Of a stretch of 41,262 nucleotides of DNA, positions 36,788 to 41,262 are shown one piece after another; position 1 is the first letter of the stretch, and each line of letters begins with the position of its first letter. Under the pieces are notes generated by a model that saw only the letters and a program-made list of their open reading frames with translations, ran no database searches and was not told the origin of the DNA. Both the position numbers and the translations under genes were made by a program. The DNA comes from Rhodocyclaceae bacterium (GTDB lineage: Bacteria; Pseudomonadota; Gammaproteobacteria; Burkholderiales; Rhodocyclaceae). The stretch spans positions 1 to 41,262 of the forward strand of contig JANXRC010000112.1 in NCBI GenBank assembly GCA_025353195.1, given 5' to 3'.

Positions 36788-37402
36788 ATGTCGCTACTCG
36801 TCCAACTCGAGCAACGCACGCTGGTGCTGACCGGCGATGGCGAGCAGCGCCTGCTGATTCCGCTCGATCAGGGCGGTCGCCATCGCATCGTTGCTCCCGA
36901 TGCCGCGACCATCCAATGCGTCGTCGATGCGCTCGAAACCTGCGCCGGCGTCGGTGTCCTGCCTGCCAGCGGCGGCCTGCTGGGGGCCATGACGGTGGCG
37001 GACAATTTTGCGCTGGCTTTGCGCTACGGCGCCGATCCGCTGGACGATGCCGCCAGCGAATGGCAACACGCCCTGCAACTGGCATTCCAGCTTTGCGGTG
37101 TGCCCGAGGAACGCATCCGCAGCATCGGGCGCGAGCGGCCGATGAGCCTCGAACGGATCGAACGCTGGCTGGTCGGCTTCGTCCGCAACCTGCTGCGCCC
37201 GCCTGAATTGCTGGTGCTCGACCGGATCTTCGGCGGCCTCTCGCGCCGCCAGGCCGAGGCGGTGATCACCCTCGAAGCCGTTTATCATGACGTCCATCCC
37301 TTCCGCCCCACCCTGTTCGTCGATATCGATAGCCATGAACTGCCCGTCATACCGGATTGCATGAATCGCCTGGAACTGGAGGCCCTCGAATGTCCATGCT
37401 GA
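36788..37402 (+). CDS. Degenerate ABC ATPase-like protein in the MlaF position
   Basis: 204 aa; MlaF-like framework (GVLPASGGLLGAMTVADNFALALRYG; PPELLVLDRIFGGLSRRQAEAV) but no Walker A, altered signature and catalytic Glu changed to Arg. Confidence 0.75.
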   Translation: MSLLVQLEQRTLVLTGDGEQRLLIPLDQGGRHRIVAPDAATIQCVVDALETCAGVGVLPASGGLLGAMTVADNFALALRYGADPLDDAASEWQHALQLAFQLCGVPEERIRSIGRERPMSLERIERWLVGFVRNLLRPPELLVLDRIFGGLSRRQAEAVITLEAVYHDVHPFRPTLFVDIDSHELPVIPDCMNRLELEALECPC

Positions 37403-38331
37403 TTGCGCAGGACCGCGAAGCCGAAGCATTGCGCCGCGGCACGCGCCGCTTCGTGCTGTTTGGCCTGCTCGTGGTACTCGCGCTGATCGTCGCCATCCTC
37501 GTGCGCCAGGGCCTGTTCCGCCAGACCGCGTCACTGGGCTTTGTCACCGATTCGGCGCAGGACATCAGCAAGGGGCAGGCGGTGCGGATCGCCGGCTTTC
37601 GCGTCGGCTCGGTGGTCGCCGTGACGCTGCGGCCCAATGGCGAGGTCGAGGTGGGAATGGAAATCGACGCCGACCACTTGCGTTTTGTCACCCGCGATGC
37701 CGTGGTCGAACTGCGCAAGGAGGCGTTGATCGGCGCCGCGGTGCTCGAGATCGTGCCCGGCCCCGATCGCACCCGGCTCGCTGCCGACCAGGCGCGACTG
37801 GCCTTCACGCGCGGCGACAGCCTGACCGCCATGGCCGGCCAGCTGCGCGAACAGATCGCGCCGATCCTGAAGGACGTCAAGACCATCACCGGCACGCTGG
37901 CCGACGCCCAAAAGGGGCTGCCCGCGACGCTCGACCAGGTGCGTGAAACCACCGGCGCGCTGCACACGCTGCTCGATACCGGCAACCGCCAGGTTGCAGG
38001 TGTTGCCGCTTCCGCCACCCGCGTGCTGGGCAAGGCAGAGGAAAATCTTTCCCAACTCGCTATCACGCTGGAGATCACCAACAGCCGCCTGCCACCCCTG
38101 CTCGACCGTAGCCAGCGCATTGTCGATCACATGGAAAAGATCACCGCGGACGCCGAAACCACCCTGCCGACAGCCTTGCGCGATGGCGGCGCAGCGGCAG
38201 CCGATGTGCGCGAGATCGTCGCCGGTGCCAAGACGGCCTGGCCGATCCGCAACCTGATTGACGCCCCGGCGCCGGTCACGCTCAAGGCAGACAGCGATCC
38301 GCGCGGCGAGGGTGCACATGTCGCGCCCTGA
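37390..38331 (+). CDS. MlaD/MCE-domain substrate-binding protein
   Basis: MSMLIAQDREAEALRRGTRRFVLFGLLVVLALIVAILVRQGLF TM, then MCE pattern GFVTDSAQDISKGQAVRIAGFRVGSVVAVTL; overlaps the upstream gene. Confidence 0.9.
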   Translation: MSMLIAQDREAEALRRGTRRFVLFGLLVVLALIVAILVRQGLFRQTASLGFVTDSAQDISKGQAVRIAGFRVGSVVAVTLRPNGEVEVGMEIDADHLRFVTRDAVVELRKEALIGAAVLEIVPGPDRTRLAADQARLAFTRGDSLTAMAGQLREQIAPILKDVKTITGTLADAQKGLPATLDQVRETTGALHTLLDTGNRQVAGVAASATRVLGKAEENLSQLAITLEITNSRLPPLLDRSQRIVDHMEKITADAETTLPTALRDGGAAAADVREIVAGAKTAWPIRNLIDAPAPVTLKADSDPRGEGAHVAP

Positions 38332-39220
38332 GTTCTTCCCGCGACGGCCGTCGCTTTGCGCTGCGCTGCTGGCGTCGTTGCTGCTCGCCGCCTGCGCTGC
38401 GGCGCCAAAGGCCGGCGCCCCGCAGTTGCGCAAGCAGGCGCAGGAAGCAGAGGCGGATGGCGCACGGCGCTATGCGCGCGGCGACTACACGGGAGCGGCG
38501 CGCAGCTTCGGCGCGGCGCGGCAGTTGCAGCAAAGTTTTGACGATCCCGCCGCCGCCGGACGAAACGCCCTGAATCAGGCTCGTGCCGAACTGGCACAGG
38601 GCCAGGCGGAAGCGGCGCTGAATCGCGCGCAGCGCATCGCCCAGCCGGAACTCGCTCTCGAAGCCATGCTGCTGCAGGCGCAGGCGAACCTGGCACTGGG
38701 ACGGCTCGCCACGGCACAGGCGATCCTCGCCGCTGCGGCAACGGCCTGCGCGGCGAACTGCCCGCAGCTCGCCAGCCTGCATTTGTTGCAGGCGCGTGCC
38801 GCGCTCGCCGACAAGCACGCGGCGGACGCATTGGCGCACGCCGAAGCGGCCTTGAAGCTACTGCAGGATACGGACGAAGCGGCCGAGACGGGCAACGCCT
38901 GGCGGCTCATCGCCGCCGCGCGGCTCGCCAGCGGTGATGCCGCCAACGCCCTGCCCGCGGCGAGCGCCGCGCTCGAAATCGACCGCCGGCTGGCGCTGCC
39001 GGAAAAGATCGGCCGCGACTGGCTGTTGATCGGCGACATCCGGAAGAAAGTCGGCGCTGGGGCTCTGCACGCTCGGGACTCCGCTTCGCGGGCGAGCGAC
39101 ACGGTGGCAGCCTACCAGCGCGCGCTCGACGTGGCCACCGCAGCCGGTCTCGGCGATGTCGCCGGGAGCGCGACGCAAGCCCTGACCCAGGCCGGCCAGG
39201 GCACGGCCGCTGCCAGATAA
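38318..39220 (+). CDS. Putative TPR-like lipoprotein of the Mla-like operon
   Basis: Lipobox LLASLLLAAC; Ala-rich helical repeats (ARRYARGDYTGAARSFGAA...); start overlaps the MCE gene end. Confidence 0.75.
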   Translation: MSRPEFFPRRPSLCAALLASLLLAACAAAPKAGAPQLRKQAQEAEADGARRYARGDYTGAARSFGAARQLQQSFDDPAAAGRNALNQARAELAQGQAEAALNRAQRIAQPELALEAMLLQAQANLALGRLATAQAILAAAATACAANCPQLASLHLLQARAALADKHAADALAHAEAALKLLQDTDEAAETGNAWRLIAAARLASGDAANALPAASAALEIDRRLALPEKIGRDWLLIGDIRKKVGAGALHARDSASRASDTVAAYQRALDVATAAGLGDVAGSATQALTQAGQGTAAAR

Positions 39221-39294
39221 GATTCGTATCCGGCATACTTCATACTTCCCTGTATTCTTGAACCCTGTTTCACCCCACCACAAAGGAGTTCACC

Positions 39295-39513
39295 ATGGCA
39301 CGCAAAAAGAAACTCGACTTCTCCGACATCGCTACCGTCCGCAGCAAGGAGAACCTCAATCAGACCGCTTTCTGGACCCGCTATGGCGTCACCCAGTCGG
39401 GCGGCTCCCGTTACGAATCGGGTCGCAACATTCCGAAGCCGTTGGCTATCCTGTTGTGGCTTCATCGCTCGGGAAAGGTGACTGACAAGGATCTGGCGGA
39501 TGCCCTGAAGTAG
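39295..39513 (+). CDS. Small HTH (XRE-like) protein
   Basis: 72 aa; LNQTAFWTRYGVTQSGGSRYESGRNIPKPLAILLWLH; RBS aaaggagttcaccATG. Confidence 0.75.
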   Translation: MARKKKLDFSDIATVRSKENLNQTAFWTRYGVTQSGGSRYESGRNIPKPLAILLWLHRSGKVTDKDLADALK

Positions 39514-39575
39514 GCAACGGTTGTGGGCATGCCGTTTTTGGAAACCGGGTCACCAAAGATGCAAGGACTTCGCTG

Positions 39576-39995
39576 ATGATCGAAACGGCACGCGGCACGG
39601 TGCATGAGTGGCAGCGCGACCACATGGGCCACATCAACGTGCGCGCCTACATGGAGTTCCTCGAGGAGGCCTGCTGGCAGTTTTATGCCATGCTGGGAAT
39701 GACGCCCTCGCTGCTGCGCAGCGGCGCACTGCATCTGGCCGCCGTGCAGCAGAACATCAGCTACCGAAAAGAGCTCTATCCCGGCGATACCGTGGCCGTG
39801 CGCACCGGGGTGCTGGAAATGCGCGAGAAGGTGTTGCGCTTTCGGCACGAACTGTTCAATACCGAAACCAGCGATGTCTGCGCCGTTTGCGACTTCACGG
39901 TGGTCTGCCTCGACCCGAAATCCCGCAAGTCGCGGCCGTTTCCGCCGGAAGTGGCGGCACGAGCCGGTGAGTTGATCCTGCCCGCAAGACCCTAG
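39576..39995 (+). CDS. Acyl-CoA thioesterase (4HBT hotdog fold)
   Basis: 139 aa; VHEWQRDHMGHINVRAYMEFLEEACW, YRKELYPGDTVAVRT. Confidence 0.88.
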   Translation: MIETARGTVHEWQRDHMGHINVRAYMEFLEEACWQFYAMLGMTPSLLRSGALHLAAVQQNISYRKELYPGDTVAVRTGVLEMREKVLRFRHELFNTETSDVCAVCDFTVVCLDPKSRKSRPFPPEVAARAGELILPARP

Positions 39996-40010
39996 AGTAT
40001 CCATCCCACA

Positions 40011-40502
40011 ATGCCCACCACGAAGAAGCCCGCAGCAGAAGTGACGGTGACCGAGTTCGAGCCCGAATTCGTTGCCGGTCTGAAGAAGATCTTCGAGGAA
40101 ATGATCGCCTTCAACCAGGTCCTCGGCCTGAAGATCACTTTGATCACGCCTGAACGCGTTGCGGCATGCATCGCCATGCGGCAGGAGCTGGTCGGCAGCC
40201 CCAACCGGCTCCATGGCGGCGTCATCAGCGCCGGGCTCGACGCGATGGGCGGCCTGGCGGTGATGGGAGCCATCGGTGCGCGCCACATGGATGAAGCGCC
40301 GATGCAACGGCTTCACCGTTTCGGCAAGCTGGGCACCATCGATTTGCGAATCGACTATCTGCGCCCCGGCATCGGCGAACATTTCGAGCTGCGCGCGGAA
40401 GTGCTGCGCCTCGGCTCGCGCGTGGCGACCACCCGCATGGAATTCCTCGGCGCGGACGGCAAATTGCTGTCCACCGGGGCCGGCGCCTACATCGTTTCGT
40501 GA
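40011..40502 (+). CDS. PaaI-family hotdog thioesterase
   Basis: 163 aa; NRLHGGVISAGLDAMGGLAVM, GTIDLRIDYLRPG. Confidence 0.88.
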   Translation: MPTTKKPAAEVTVTEFEPEFVAGLKKIFEEMIAFNQVLGLKITLITPERVAACIAMRQELVGSPNRLHGGVISAGLDAMGGLAVMGAIGARHMDEAPMQRLHRFGKLGTIDLRIDYLRPGIGEHFELRAEVLRLGSRVATTRMEFLGADGKLLSTGAGAYIVS

Positions 40503-40852
40503 GCCGCTCGCAGAGCTTGTAAAGAAATCGTGGCGAGCGGGCCGCAGATTCCAGCCAAATCCGCCACCGACTCCATTCAAGATCGGGCCACTCGGGAACC
40601 CGAGGGTGAATGGCTGCAAAACGCCGTTCAGCTTTTTTGCGTCACCGGCGGCAGTGTGCCCGTTGCCGACGGTGGATGGAAGTGAAAGCCGCCATTGACA
40701 GCGAGCTTCCAGAATTCCGAAGCAGCCGTTCGCTATCCTTTCAGAATAATGACGATGATCCAGACGATGATGGATATAACAGCATAAAGTTACGGAAACG
40801 CTGATCATTTGTACCTCGCGGCACTCACCAGCCAATTCGGTGGCGATCTTCG

Positions 40853-41262
40853 TTATCGCAGCTTCATATCATCAAGAAACTCCGACCCCGGCTCAACGCT
40901 CGTCACCAGCAACTGATCCCGCGCCCGCGTGCAGGCGACGTAGAGCAGGTGCCGCTCGGTGTCATACACTTCTTGCAGATCGGCGTCGTCGCCCACCGTC
41001 TCGATGCGCTCCTGCAAGGGAATGATCTCGTCGTCGCAGGCCATCACCGCCACGGCGCGGAACTCCAGTCCCTTGGCGAGGTGCATGGTGCTGATCGAGA
41101 CCTGATCACTACTGGTCTCGACGTGCTCATCCAGAATCTTGAAGGCCAGACCCGATTCCTCCACGGCGGCGCGGGCACGGTCCAGTTGTGCGGCAGACCG
41201 GACGAACACGCCGATCTCGTGCAGCAGTATGCCGGCCTCGGCGCATTCCGTGATCCAGTTGC
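40853..41262 (-). CDS. UvrD/Rep-type helicase, C-terminal part (truncated by the window edge)
   Basis: Frame stays open to 41262; ISTMHLAKGLEFRAVAVMACDDEIIPLQ...DTERHLLYVACTRARDQLLVTSV (UvrD C-terminal motifs V/VI). Confidence 0.9.
   Translation of the reverse strand, partial: NWITECAEAGILLHEIGVFVRSAAQLDRARAAVEESGLAFKILDEHVETSSDQVSISTMHLAKGLEFRAVAVMACDDEIIPLQERIETVGDDADLQEVYDTERHLLYVACTRARDQLLVTSVEPGSEFLDDMKLR

Noticed and set aside
39462-40835. 457-aa minus-strand ORF over the two thioesterases
   Set aside because: Both plus-strand thioesterases have clear hotdog motifs; the antisense ORF has none.
40503-40852. Intergenic stretch near the thioesterases as a pseudogene
   Set aside because: No reading frame with recognisable protein motifs; might be a repeat remnant but cannot be supported from one copy.

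Overview
41.3-kb window of a GC-rich, probably betaproteobacterial (Rhodocyclales-like, inferred) chromosome. Most of it is recognisable. In order it carries: a FecR-domain protein overlapping a TPR/beta-barrel (DUF560/Slam-like) protein; an Orn/Lys/Arg decarboxylase; dcd; bioD divergent from bioA-bioF; apbC/mrp; an orphan histidine kinase; a HIRAN-domain membrane protein inside ~290-bp inverted repeats; metG; acylphosphatase; a 2-Cys peroxiredoxin; a FeeM-like acyltransferase followed by a 7TM-GGDEF-EAL protein; a NarXL-like two-component pair; a type IV minor pilin operon (pilE-fimT-pilV-pilW-pilX-pilY1); a TonB-like protein; a CHASE2-cyclase/MlaE/degenerate MlaF-like/MlaD/TPR-lipoprotein operon; a small HTH-like protein; two hotdog thioesterases; and the C-terminus of a UvrD-like helicase. 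The observations most worth follow-up are: (1) the inverted-repeat-bounded HIRAN cassette (12528-14111) with no transposase; (2) an MlaF-position ABC protein with Walker A, signature and catalytic Glu all eroded, plus an exactly tiling 35-codon ORF just before it; (3) a FecR N-domain fused to a TbpB-like C-terminus, overlapping a Slam-like gene (candidate type XI secretion pair); (4) a small dispersed repeat that appears to be inserted in frame in both bioF and metG and also lies at the outer ends of the HIRAN inverted repeats; (5) an intrinsic-terminator-like hairpin just upstream of the FeeM-like gene start. No tRNA, rRNA, CRISPR array or transposase was seen.
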